Positions 7,546 through 14,907 of a stretch of DNA of 26,540 bases are shown here, piece after piece. The notes beneath the pieces are model-generated. The model was not told the DNA's origin and searched no databases. It worked only from the letters and a program-made list of their open reading frames with translations. The DNA is taken from positions 1-26,540 of the forward strand of contig JBKPBQ010000481.1 in the NCBI GenBank assembly GCA_046726955.1, written 5' to 3'. Made by a program: the position numbers and the translations under genes. Position 1 is the stretch's first letter, and each line of letters starts with the position of its first letter. Source of the DNA: CAVPGH01 sp046726955. Lineage in GTDB: Bacteria; Acidobacteriota; Vicinamibacteria; Fen-336.

Positions 7546-8822
7546 ACCTCACCCCGGAGCAGCAGGAGCTCGGACGCCGGAACTTCCTCCGCGTCCTCGC
7601 GGGAACGCCCGCTCTCGCCGCCATGGGGGCGGCCGCGGCCCTGAAGGGCCCGGTGCGCGGCGGCCCGGTGCGGGTGGGCTTCGTCGGCCTGGGCGGCGAG
7701 GGCCGCAACGCCCTCCTCAAGAACGTGGACCCCGCCTTCACGAGCGTGCGCGCGCTCTGCGACATCAATCCGGCGCACCTCACCAAGGCCGACGAGATTC
7801 TTGCCGCGGCCCACCAGCCTCCGGCGAAGCACTACGCCGACTGGAAGGAGATGCTTCAGAAGGAGGACCTGGAGGCCGTCGTGCTCGCGCCGCCGCTCTG
7901 GATGCACACGGAGATGACCGTGGGCTGCCTGGAGGCGGGCAAGCACGTCCTCTGCGAGAAGATGATGGCCTGGGACGTCGATGGCTGCCGGAAGATGCAG
8001 GAGGCGGCGAGGAAGAGCGGCCGGCTCCTGGAGATCGGCTACCAGCGCTTCTACAACCCGGTCTACCAGGCCACCTACGACGGCATCATCAAGGCGGGAG
8101 TGCTCGGCGACGTCTATACGGCGCGCCTCGTCTGGCACCGCAACCAGAACTGGCGGCGCAAGGAGGATCCGCCGAGCCCCGACTTCGATCCGTCGCCCTG
8201 GGGCTACCCGGACTGGGAGCACCTGCTCAACTGGCGGCTCTACTGGAAGTACTCGAAGGGCCTCCTCGCCGAGCTCGCGAGCCACCAGGTGAACATCTCC
8301 AACTGGTTCTTCGGGGCGGTGCCGGAGGCGGTGCACGCGAGCGGAGGCGTCTTCCGCTTCAAGGACGGCCGCGAGGTGGAGGACCACGTCTTCGCGACGT
8401 TCGAGTACCCGCAGGGGAGGACCGCGGTCTTCTCCACGATCGAGTCCAACGACTTCGACGACTACTACGAGATGTTCATGGGGACGAAGGGCACGCTCAT
8501 CCTGAGCCGGGAGCGGCAGGCCTATCTCTTCGAGTCGGGCAGCAAGGAGGCGACCGGCGTCGAGGCCGCGGCGAAGGGCGCCGGCCCCGCGCTCGAGGCT
8601 TCGGAGACGCGGCCCACGACGGGCCCGGCCAAGGCAGCGGCGGGAAGCGGCGACTCGGCCGAGCGCGTGAGCTCGTACCGATTAGAGATCTCCGAGTTCT
8701 GCGCCGCCATCCGGGTGGGCAAGCCGCTGCGCTGCGGCCCGGACAAGGCGATCGGCTCCGCCCAGGCCTGCATCGCCGCCCACGAGTCCGTGCAGAAGAA
8801 GCAGCGGGTGGACGTGGCATGA
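7542..8822 (+). CDS. Gfo/Idh/MocA-family oxidoreductase with Tat-type signal
   Basis: A 426-residue NAD(P)-dependent oxidoreductase of the Gfo/Idh/MocA family, enzymes that act mostly on sugars, inositols and sugar derivatives. The N-terminus carries a twin-arginine motif (GRRNFLRVLAG) and a hydrophobic stretch, so it is probably exported folded, as is Zymomonas glucose-fructose oxidoreductase. The Rossmann motif GLGGEG follows in VRVGFVGLGGEGRN. The usual EKP motif reads CEKMMAWD, with Met in place of Pro. The active-site region ELASHQVNISNWFFG keeps the family His. Residues about 333-376 are an Ala/Gly/Thr-rich low-complexity insert before the last helices. The start ATG overlaps the DoxX stop and has AAGGAG at 7529-7534. 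It could supply the sugar 1-dehydrogenase otherwise missing from this locus, or act on a glycoside; substrate unknown. Confidence 0.88.
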   Translation: MNLTPEQQELGRRNFLRVLAGTPALAAMGAAAALKGPVRGGPVRVGFVGLGGEGRNALLKNVDPAFTSVRALCDINPAHLTKADEILAAAHQPPAKHYADWKEMLQKEDLEAVVLAPPLWMHTEMTVGCLEAGKHVLCEKMMAWDVDGCRKMQEAARKSGRLLEIGYQRFYNPVYQATYDGIIKAGVLGDVYTARLVWHRNQNWRRKEDPPSPDFDPSPWGYPDWEHLLNWRLYWKYSKGLLAELASHQVNISNWFFGAVPEAVHASGGVFRFKDGREVEDHVFATFEYPQGRTAVFSTIESNDFDDYYEMFMGTKGTLILSRERQAYLFESGSKEATGVEAAAKGAGPALEASETRPTTGPAKAAAGSGDSAERVSSYRLEISEFCAAIRVGKPLRCGPDKAIGSAQACIAAHESVQKKQRVDVA

Positions 8823-9514
8823 GCGGCGAGCCCGCCTCGCTCGGCCGACGCGGCCACATGCCGTACCGCACGAAGCAGGAGTTCGTCTACGAGACGCTCC
8901 GCGACGCGATCATGCGCTGCGAGCTCGGCCCCGGCCAGCGTCTCGTGATCGACGAGCTCGCCCGCCGGCTCGAGGTGAGCGCCATCCCGGTGCGCGAGGC
9001 GCTGCAGCTCCTGCAGTCGGAAGGGCTCGTGGCCAACGTACCGCACGTGGGGGCCACGGTGAGCCCCATCTCGCGGGAGTCGATCGCCGAGGTCTTCAGC
9101 ATCATGGAGGGCCTGGAGATCGTGGCCACGCGCAACGCGGCCGAGAGGATGACGGCCGCGGACGCCGACGCCCTCCAGGAGATCACGACGGCGATGGACA
9201 CCGCGCTCGCCGCGGGTCGGAACGAGGAGTGGGCGGACCTCAACTCCCGCTTCCACTCCGAGATCAGCCGCCTGAGCGCGATGCCGCTGCTGCAGGAGAT
9301 GACGGACCGCGTCCTCGCGCGCTGGGACCGCGTGCGCCGCTACTACCTGAAGGGTGTCCTCGTGGACCGCCTGGAGCGGGCCCAGGAGGAGCACCGGGCG
9401 ATGGTGGAGGCGATGCGGGCGCGAGACCTCCCCGGCCTCGAGCGGCTGGTGAAGCAGCACAACCAGGGTGCGCTCCACGCCTACGCGGAGTTCCTCCGGA
9501 GCCAGGCCGGGTGA
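8819..9514 (+). CDS. GntR-family regulator, FCD subfamily
   Basis: A 231-residue transcription factor. Residues about 17-85 are the GntR winged helix-turn-helix (YETLRDAIMRCELGPGQRL, then SAIPVREALQLLQSEGLV). Residues about 88-225 are the all-helical FCD effector domain with the metal-site pattern seen in this group: RFH at 146, H192 in EEHRAM and H214 in KQHN. FCD regulators typically sense carboxylates such as sugar acids, lactate, glycolate or aromatic acids, which fits a sugar-acid operon. The start is ATGA, overlapping the previous stop; a second in-frame Met at residue 14 (8858) is possible. It lies inside the operon it probably controls, so it would be autoregulated; a candidate operator is at 14837-14846. 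Confidence 0.92.
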   Translation: MSGEPASLGRRGHMPYRTKQEFVYETLRDAIMRCELGPGQRLVIDELARRLEVSAIPVREALQLLQSEGLVANVPHVGATVSPISRESIAEVFSIMEGLEIVATRNAAERMTAADADALQEITTAMDTALAAGRNEEWADLNSRFHSEISRLSAMPLLQEMTDRVLARWDRVRRYYLKGVLVDRLERAQEEHRAMVEAMRARDLPGLERLVKQHNQGALHAYAEFLRSQAG

Positions 9515-10944
9515 GCTGGCCGCGGGTCGCCTCGCTCAAGGACCGGGCGGCGTTCGAGTCCCACCTGCGCGAGGCGGGGATCTCGATTCCCTTCGAGGCG
9601 CAGCTCGAGACGCCGTCGCCGCTTTCTCGTCCGTTCGAGCTGGACGGCCTGCGCGTGGGCAACCGCTTCTGCATCCTCCCCATGGAGGGCTGGGACGGCA
9701 CCACGGACGGCGAGCCGAGCGAGCTCACGCTCCGCCGCTGGCGGCACTTCGGCCTGAGCGGGGCGAAGCTCGTGTGGGGCGGCGAGGCGGTGGCCGTCCG
9801 CTTCGACGGACGGGCCAACCCGAACCAGCTCCTGATATCGGAGAAGACGCTGCCCGCTCTCGCCCGCCTCCGCGAGGCGCTCGTCGCCGCCCACCGCGAG
9901 GCCTTCGGGGCGAACGCGGACTCCGACCTCCTCGACGGCCTGCAGCTCACGCACTCCGGACGCTTCGCGCGACCTTCCGCCAAGGACCGCGCCGAGCCGC
10001 TCACGGCCTACGCCCACCCGATCCTCGACCGGCGCTTCCCGAAGGGGACGCGCGTGCTCTCGGACGAGGAGCTCGACCGCCTCACCGGCGAGTTCGTCGT
10101 GGCCGCGAAGCGGGCCCGGTCGATCGGCTTCCGCTTCGTGGACGTCAAGCACTGCCACGGCTACCTGGGTCACGAGCTGCTCTCCGCACGCTCGCGCCCC
10201 GGGCGCTACGGCGGATCGTTCGAGAACCGCACGCGCTTCCTGCGCGAGGTGGTGAGGGGGATCCGGGCGGAGGCCCCCGGCCTCGCGATCGGCGTTCGTC
10301 TCTCCGTCTTCGACACGGTGCCCTATCGCAAGCGGCCCGACGGCGCGGGAACGGCCGAGGCGGAGGCCAACGGCTACTCGTGCGCCTTCGGCCTCCTGCG
10401 CGACGACGCGCACATGGACGAGGCGCTCGAGGACGCGCGCGCGTTCCTGCGCCTCCTGGAGAGCCTCGACGTCCGGTGGGTCTGCGTCACCGCGGGCAGC
10501 CCCTACTACAACCCCCACGTCCAGCGGCCGGCGCTCTTTCCGCCGAGCGATGGCTACGAGCCCCCGGAAGACCCGCTGCGCGGCGTCGCGCGTCACCTCC
10601 TCGCCACCGCCCGTCTCAAGGCGGGCTTCCCGAAGGTCGCGATCGTGGGCTCGGGCTACAGCTACCTGCAGGAGTGGCTCCCCCACGTCGCGCAGGCGGT
10701 GGTGCGCGCGGGAGGGGCCGACTTCGTGGGCCTCGGGCGGCTCGTGCTCTCGTATCCCGAGCTGCCCGCGGACGTCGTGGCCGCGCGGCCGCTGCAGCGC
10801 AAGAAGATCTGCCGGACGTTCAGCGACTGCACGAGCGCGCCGCGCAACGGCCTCGTCTCGGGGTGCTTCCCGCTCGATCCCTTCTACACGAAGCACCCCG
10901 ACGCCGAGCGGCTCCGGCGCGTGAAGGAGGCACTCCGGGCATGA
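9511..10944 (+). CDS. Old Yellow Enzyme-type NADH:flavin oxidoreductase
   Basis: A 477-residue FMN-dependent oxidoreductase of the OYE / 2,4-dienoyl-CoA reductase family (single TIM barrel, without the C-terminal FAD/NAD domains of the longer reductases). Typical motifs are LTHSGRFARPS (near 147-155), VKHCHGYLGHELLSA (212-226) and RYGGSFENRTRFL (232-244). Near the C-terminus the Cys cluster that binds 4Fe-4S in dienoyl-CoA reductases is degenerate: C434, C440 and C452 remain, with the 11-residue spacing between the last two kept, but one Cys is replaced by Phe. The start is GTG overlapping the regulator stop by GTGA. Enzymes of this family reduce activated C=C bonds; a role in sugar-acid breakdown is not established. 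No other gene here suggests an aromatic substrate. Confidence 0.88.
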   Translation: MSWPRVASLKDRAAFESHLREAGISIPFEAQLETPSPLSRPFELDGLRVGNRFCILPMEGWDGTTDGEPSELTLRRWRHFGLSGAKLVWGGEAVAVRFDGRANPNQLLISEKTLPALARLREALVAAHREAFGANADSDLLDGLQLTHSGRFARPSAKDRAEPLTAYAHPILDRRFPKGTRVLSDEELDRLTGEFVVAAKRARSIGFRFVDVKHCHGYLGHELLSARSRPGRYGGSFENRTRFLREVVRGIRAEAPGLAIGVRLSVFDTVPYRKRPDGAGTAEAEANGYSCAFGLLRDDAHMDEALEDARAFLRLLESLDVRWVCVTAGSPYYNPHVQRPALFPPSDGYEPPEDPLRGVARHLLATARLKAGFPKVAIVGSGYSYLQEWLPHVAQAVVRAGGADFVGLGRLVLSYPELPADVVAARPLQRKKICRTFSDCTSAPRNGLVSGCFPLDPFYTKHPDAERLRRVKEALRA

Positions 10945-12143
10945 ACGACGTCGGCCCGAGCGACGTCCGGGGCCGCCAGGTCCTCGCGGTCGTCACCGGC
11001 TTCCTCGCGCTCTTCTCGATCGTCGGGTTCGCGCTCTACGGCCTGCCGTTCTTCTACGACTTCTTCGTCAAGGACCTCGGCTGGACGCGCCAGCAGGTCA
11101 CCTCCGGCAACGCCTACAGCAAGCTGATCGTCGGTCCCCTCTTCGGCTTCCTGGCGGGCCTGCTCATCGACAAGGTCGGCCCCCGCCGCGTGATGATCGC
11201 GGGGATCCTGATCGCCGGCGGCGCGCTCATCGGGCTCGGCGCGGTCACGACGCTCGCCGCCTTCTACACCTTCTACTTCCTGAACGCAGTCGGCTACATC
11301 GCGGGCGGGCCGCTGCCCAACCAGGTGCTGCTCTCGCGGTGGTTCGACGCGGCACGCGGGAAGGCGATGGGGATCGCCTACCTGGGGATCGGCGTGGGGG
11401 GCGCCATCGTCCCCCTCCTCGCCCACTCGCTCGTGCAGTCGATGGGCTGGAGGGGCGCGCTCCGGACGCTGGGCATCCTCATGATCGTGATCGCACTCCC
11501 CGCCGCGCTGCTCGTGCGCGAGCCGGCGGCCATCGCGGCCGCCGCGCGCACACAAGGCCCGTCGATCGCGGGCATCCTCCGCCAGCCGGCCTTCTATCTC
11601 CTCGCGTTCGGCAGCTTCTGCTCGATCGGTGCCGTCGGAGGTACGATCCAGAACCTGAAGCTCTACCTGAGTCTCGATCGGGGCTTCGACCAGGGCAGCG
11701 CCGCCGCCGTGTCCTCGGTCATCCTCGTGGGCAGCCTCGTGGGACGGCTCCTCATGGGCTGGCTGGCCGACTGCTGGCCGAAGAAGTTCGTGATGCTGCT
11801 CATCTACGCGATCGTGGCCGCGACCATCCCGCTCCTCGTCTTCGGCCCCTCGCGGTCCGCGATCTTCGCAGGGGCGTTCCTCTTCGGCATCGGGCTCGGG
11901 GGCGACTACATGATCATCCCCTTGATGGCGGCGGAGCTCTTCGGGCTGCGGGTCCTGGGCCGCGTGATGGGCATCGTGCTCACGGCCGACGGCGTGGGCG
12001 AGGCGGTGATGCCGATGCTCGTGGCGGGCGTGCGCGATCGGACGGGCAGCTACGCCGGCGGCTTCACTCTCCTCGTGGCGCTCGCCGCCCTGGGAGCGCT
12101 CGCCGTGGCGCTCCTCCCCCGCCCGCGCGAGGCGAAGGCGTGA
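10941..12143 (+). CDS. MFS transporter, probably for a carboxylate or sugar acid
   Basis: A 400-residue major facilitator superfamily permease with twelve predicted membrane helices in two halves around a loop near residues 195-210 (AAAARTQGPS). The first half has the family loop GLLIDKVGPRRVMIAG between helices 2 and 3, and the second half has the matching GRLLMGWLADCWPKKFVM. The overall look, with YDFFVKDLGWTRQQVT early on, is of the oxalate/formate and monocarboxylate transporter group. The start ATG overlaps the flavoprotein stop (ATGA) and its stop overlaps the dehydratase start (GTGA). It sits directly before a sugar-acid dehydratase, so the likely cargo is an aldonate or a related acid; this comes from context only. 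Confidence 0.9.
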   Translation: MNDVGPSDVRGRQVLAVVTGFLALFSIVGFALYGLPFFYDFFVKDLGWTRQQVTSGNAYSKLIVGPLFGFLAGLLIDKVGPRRVMIAGILIAGGALIGLGAVTTLAAFYTFYFLNAVGYIAGGPLPNQVLLSRWFDAARGKAMGIAYLGIGVGGAIVPLLAHSLVQSMGWRGALRTLGILMIVIALPAALLVREPAAIAAAARTQGPSIAGILRQPAFYLLAFGSFCSIGAVGGTIQNLKLYLSLDRGFDQGSAAAVSSVILVGSLVGRLLMGWLADCWPKKFVMLLIYAIVAATIPLLVFGPSRSAIFAGAFLFGIGLGGDYMIIPLMAAELFGLRVLGRVMGIVLTADGVGEAVMPMLVAGVRDRTGSYAGGFTLLVALAALGALAVALLPRPREAKA

Positions 12144-13870
12144 GCGCCCGCCGCAAGGACGTCTCGGAGCTGCGCAGCCAGCGCTGGTTCGGCAAGCACG
12201 ACCTCCGCTCCTTCGGCCACCGCTCGCGGACGAAGGGCGAGGGCTTCGCGGCCGAGGACTTCACGGGCAAGCCCGTAATCGCGATTCTCAACACCTGGAG
12301 CGACGCCAACCCCTGCCACGCCCACTTCCGCATGCGCGCGGAGGAGGTGAAGCGTGGCGTCTGGCAGGCGGGCGGCTTCCCCCTCGAGATGCCCGTCCTC
12401 TCCGTGGGCGAGACCTTCATGAAGCCGTCGCCGATGCTCTACCGCAATCTCCTGGCCATGGACGCGGAGGAGCTCTTGCGCGCGAACCCCGTGGACGGGG
12501 CGGTGCTCCTCGGAGGCTGCGACAAGACGATCCCCGGCCTCTTGATGGGCGCCACGAGCATGAACCTGCCCGCGATCGTCGTCCCCGCGGGACCCATGCT
12601 CCGCGGGAACTGGCGCGGCGAGTTCCTGGCGAGCGGCACAGACGTCTGGAAGTACTGGGCGGAGAAGCGGGCGGGACGCCTCGACGACTGCGCCTGGAGC
12701 GAGATGGAGGACGGCATCGCGCGCTCCTTCGGGACGTGCATGACGATGGGGACGGCCTCCACGATGGCGGCGGCCGCGGAAGCGCTGGGGGCGCTGCTGC
12801 CCGGCGCCTCTTCGATCCCGGCCGCCGACTCGGGCCACGCGCGCATGGCTTCCGCCGCGGGCCGACGGATCGTGGAGATGGTCTTCGAGGACCTGAAGCC
12901 CCGCGACGTCTTCACCGCCGACGCCTTCGACAACGCGGTAACCGTGGCCATGGCCCTCGGCGGCTCTACGAACGCGATCATCCACCTGATCGCGATGGCC
13001 GGGCGGGCCGGAGTCCCGCTCGACCTCGACCGCTTCGACGCGCTCTCGCGCCGCACGCCCTTCCTCGCCAACCTCAGGCCCTCCGGCGAGTTCCTGATGG
13101 AGGACTTCTTCTATGCGGGAGGCCTCCGCGCCTTGATGGCGCGGCTGCTCGACCTCCTGCACACGGACGCCCGCACCGTCAACGGGCGCACCGTGCGCGA
13201 GAACGCGGAGGGGGCGACGGTCTTCAACGAGGCCGTGATCGCCAGCCGCGAGCGGCCGCTCGGCCCCGAAGGCGGCCTGGCCGTTCTCCGCGGAAACCTC
13301 GCCCCGAACGGCGCGGTCATCAAGCACACGGCCATGGAGAAGCGCTTCCTGAAGCACGCCGGGAAGGCGATCGTCTTCCTTGACTACAACGACCTCGCCG
13401 CCCGGATCGACGATCCCGCGCTGCCCGCGACCGAGGAGTCCGTGCTCGTCCTGCAGAACGCGGGACCCCTCGGCGGGCCGGGGATGCCGGAGTGGGGCAT
13501 GCTCCCCATCCCGAAGAAGCTGCTCGAGAAGGGTGTCCGCGACATGATGCGGATCTCCGACGCGCGCATGAGCGGCACGTCCTACGGCGCGTGCGTGCTG
13601 CACGTGGCCCCCGAGTCGTTCGTGGGCGGGCCCCTCGCACTCGTGAAGGACGGGGACTTGATCGAGCTCGACGTGCCGGGGCGGCGCCTGACGCTGCGGG
13701 TCGCCGACGACGAGCTCGCGGCGCGCCGGGCCGCGTGGAAGCCGCGCGAGTTCCCGCACCCTCGGGGGTTCGGCGCGCTCTACGCACGCCACGTGACGCA
13801 GGCCGACCAGGGCTGCGACTTCGACTTCCTCGCAGGCACGGCCCCGGTGCCCGAGCCCGAGATCCACTAG
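12140..13870 (+). CDS. IlvD/Edd-family sugar-acid dehydratase (L-arabonate dehydratase-like)
   Basis: A 576-residue iron-sulfur dehydratase that removes water from an aldonate to give a 2-keto-3-deoxy acid. It is full length for the IlvD/Edd family and most resembles the sugar-acid branch: LRSQRWFGKHDLRSFGHRSR at the N-terminus, VIAILNTWSDANPCHAHF, GGCDKTIPGLLMGA and RSFGTCMTMGTASTM. The three expected 2Fe-2S ligands are present as C59, C127 and C200, with K129 beside the second. The L-arabonate dehydratases that share these motifs are known to accept L-arabonate, D-galactonate and D-fuconate, which have the same stereochemistry at C2-C4. The start is GTG, overlapping the transporter stop (GTGA). 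It is the only aldonate dehydratase in the window, so it is the candidate for that step in both pathway models; a link to L-fuconate or L-rhamnonate would be new. Confidence 0.92.
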   Translation: MSARRKDVSELRSQRWFGKHDLRSFGHRSRTKGEGFAAEDFTGKPVIAILNTWSDANPCHAHFRMRAEEVKRGVWQAGGFPLEMPVLSVGETFMKPSPMLYRNLLAMDAEELLRANPVDGAVLLGGCDKTIPGLLMGATSMNLPAIVVPAGPMLRGNWRGEFLASGTDVWKYWAEKRAGRLDDCAWSEMEDGIARSFGTCMTMGTASTMAAAAEALGALLPGASSIPAADSGHARMASAAGRRIVEMVFEDLKPRDVFTADAFDNAVTVAMALGGSTNAIIHLIAMAGRAGVPLDLDRFDALSRRTPFLANLRPSGEFLMEDFFYAGGLRALMARLLDLLHTDARTVNGRTVRENAEGATVFNEAVIASRERPLGPEGGLAVLRGNLAPNGAVIKHTAMEKRFLKHAGKAIVFLDYNDLAARIDDPALPATEESVLVLQNAGPLGGPGMPEWGMLPIPKKLLEKGVRDMMRISDARMSGTSYGACVLHVAPESFVGGPLALVKDGDLIELDVPGRRLTLRVADDELAARRAAWKPREFPHPRGFGALYARHVTQADQGCDFDFLAGTAPVPEPEIH

Positions 13871-13877
13871 GGGCCCA

Positions 13878-14807
13878 ATGGCCACGAGCGTCGAGGAGTT
13901 CCGCTCAGCGCTGGAGGGCGTCATCGCGTTTCCGGTGACGCCCTTCCACGACGACCTGTCCCTCGACACCGACGGGCTGCGCCGCAACCTCCGGGCCCTC
14001 GTGGCGCATCCCCTGTGCGCGATCGTGGCCGCCGGCGGCACCGGGGAGATGTACTCGCTCACTCCCGCCGAGCACGCCGAGGTCGTGACGACCACGGTCC
14101 AGGAAGTGAAGGGCCAGTTCCCCGTGATCTCGGGAGTGGGCTTCAACCAGCCGCTTGCCGTGGGGCTGGCCCGGAGCGCGGCACGCGCGGGGGCGGACGC
14201 GATCCTCGCCCTCCCTCCCTACTACCCGAACGCGGACGACGACGGCCTGCTCGAGTACTACGAGGCGATCGGGCGGGCGACACCGCTGCCCCTCCTCGTG
14301 TACAGCCGCGACTGGGTGAACCCGGTGCCGGCGTGGGTGGAGAAGCTGGCGGCGCGCGCGCCCACCCTCGCAGCCTGGAAGGATGGCCAGGGCGATACGC
14401 GACGCCTCCAGCAGATCATGTGGCGGCTCGGCCGGCGGCTGCACTGGATCGGGGGAGCGGGAGACGACTGCGTCCCGGCCTACTACTCCCTCGGTATCCG
14501 GACCTACACGTCGAGCATCGCCACCGTCGCGCCCCGGCTCTCGCTCGACCTCCACGAAGCGGCGGCGGCGGGGGACGGCGCCGCGCTGAAGCGGCTCATG
14601 GACACGTACGTGCTGCCGCTCTACGCGCTCCGGGCCCGCCGCCGCGGGTTCGAGGTCTCGGTCATGAAGGAGATGATGAACGTCCTGGGGATGGCCGCGG
14701 GACCGGTGAGACCGCCCCTGCCGAGCCTCACGCCCCAGGACCGCGCGGACGTGCGGACGCTTCTCGAGATCTGGAAGCCGGTCGTCTGGGGCCCGGCGTC
14801 CATATAA
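13878..14807 (+). CDS. DapA-superfamily dehydratase/aldolase, KdgD type
   Basis: A 309-residue class I (Schiff-base) TIM-barrel enzyme of the dihydrodipicolinate synthase superfamily. Motifs are GVIAFPVTPF (14-23), GGTGEMYSLTPAEH (53-66), Y142 in LVYSRDW and the Schiff-base K168 in AAWKDGQGD. The later stretches GIRTYTSSIATVAP and AGPVRPPL are typical of 5-dehydro-4-deoxyglucarate dehydratase (KdgD), which makes 2-oxoglutarate semialdehyde with loss of water and CO2. Related L-2-keto-3-deoxyarabonate dehydratases act next after L-arabonate dehydratase, and the adjacent dehydratase (7-base gap) makes that reaction plausible. An aldolase role, as proposed for the DapA homologue of the Campylobacter fucose locus, is a third option. 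No 2-oxoglutarate-semialdehyde dehydrogenase is in the window. Last gene of the first operon. Confidence 0.85.
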   Translation: MATSVEEFRSALEGVIAFPVTPFHDDLSLDTDGLRRNLRALVAHPLCAIVAAGGTGEMYSLTPAEHAEVVTTTVQEVKGQFPVISGVGFNQPLAVGLARSAARAGADAILALPPYYPNADDDGLLEYYEAIGRATPLPLLVYSRDWVNPVPAWVEKLAARAPTLAAWKDGQGDTRRLQQIMWRLGRRLHWIGGAGDDCVPAYYSLGIRTYTSSIATVAPRLSLDLHEAAAAGDGAALKRLMDTYVLPLYALRARRRGFEVSVMKEMMNVLGMAAGPVRPPLPSLTPQDRADVRTLLEIWKPVVWGPASI

Positions 14808-14907
14808 GAAGATAGGCTCCCGGACCCTGGCGGCCGTGGTATATCCCCGCCAGCGAAAGCGGTAACTGAACCGAAGACAATGACTTCGCGCTCCCGGAGA
14901 CGCTAGC
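14808..14907. promoter_or_regulatory. Spacer between the two catabolic operons
   Basis: 100 non-coding bases that break the overlap chain and so may hold an internal promoter. It contains a 7-base-pair inverted repeat (CTGGCGG 14827-14833, CCGCCAG 14847-14853), an operator-like TGGTATATCC in its loop, and the direct repeat GCTCCCGGA at 14816-14824 and 14890-14898. The second copy overlaps the ribosome site GGAGA (14896-14900) of the next gene. Confidence 0.45.
14837..14846. promoter_or_regulatory. Candidate FCD-regulator operator
   Basis: TGGTATATCC matches 8 of 10 bases of TGGTATACCA, the core palindrome of hexuronate regulators of the GntR/FCD type (UxuR/ExuR). It lies upstream of the SDR gene, and an FCD regulator is encoded at 8819. 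A single imperfect copy is weak evidence. Confidence 0.3.

Noticed and set aside
7172..9514. Long plus-strand frame running into the regulator gene
   Set aside because: Only the part from 8819 is protein-like; the upstream part is Arg/Pro/Gly-rich sequence in the wrong frame of the DoxX and Gfo/Idh genes. The same applies to upstream extensions of the genes at 10941, 12140, 17815 and 20303.
11378..14146. Several long minus-strand frames opposite the MFS, dehydratase and KdgD-type genes
   Set aside because: Compositional mirrors of strongly biased coding strands; none has a recognisable domain, start signal or signal peptide.
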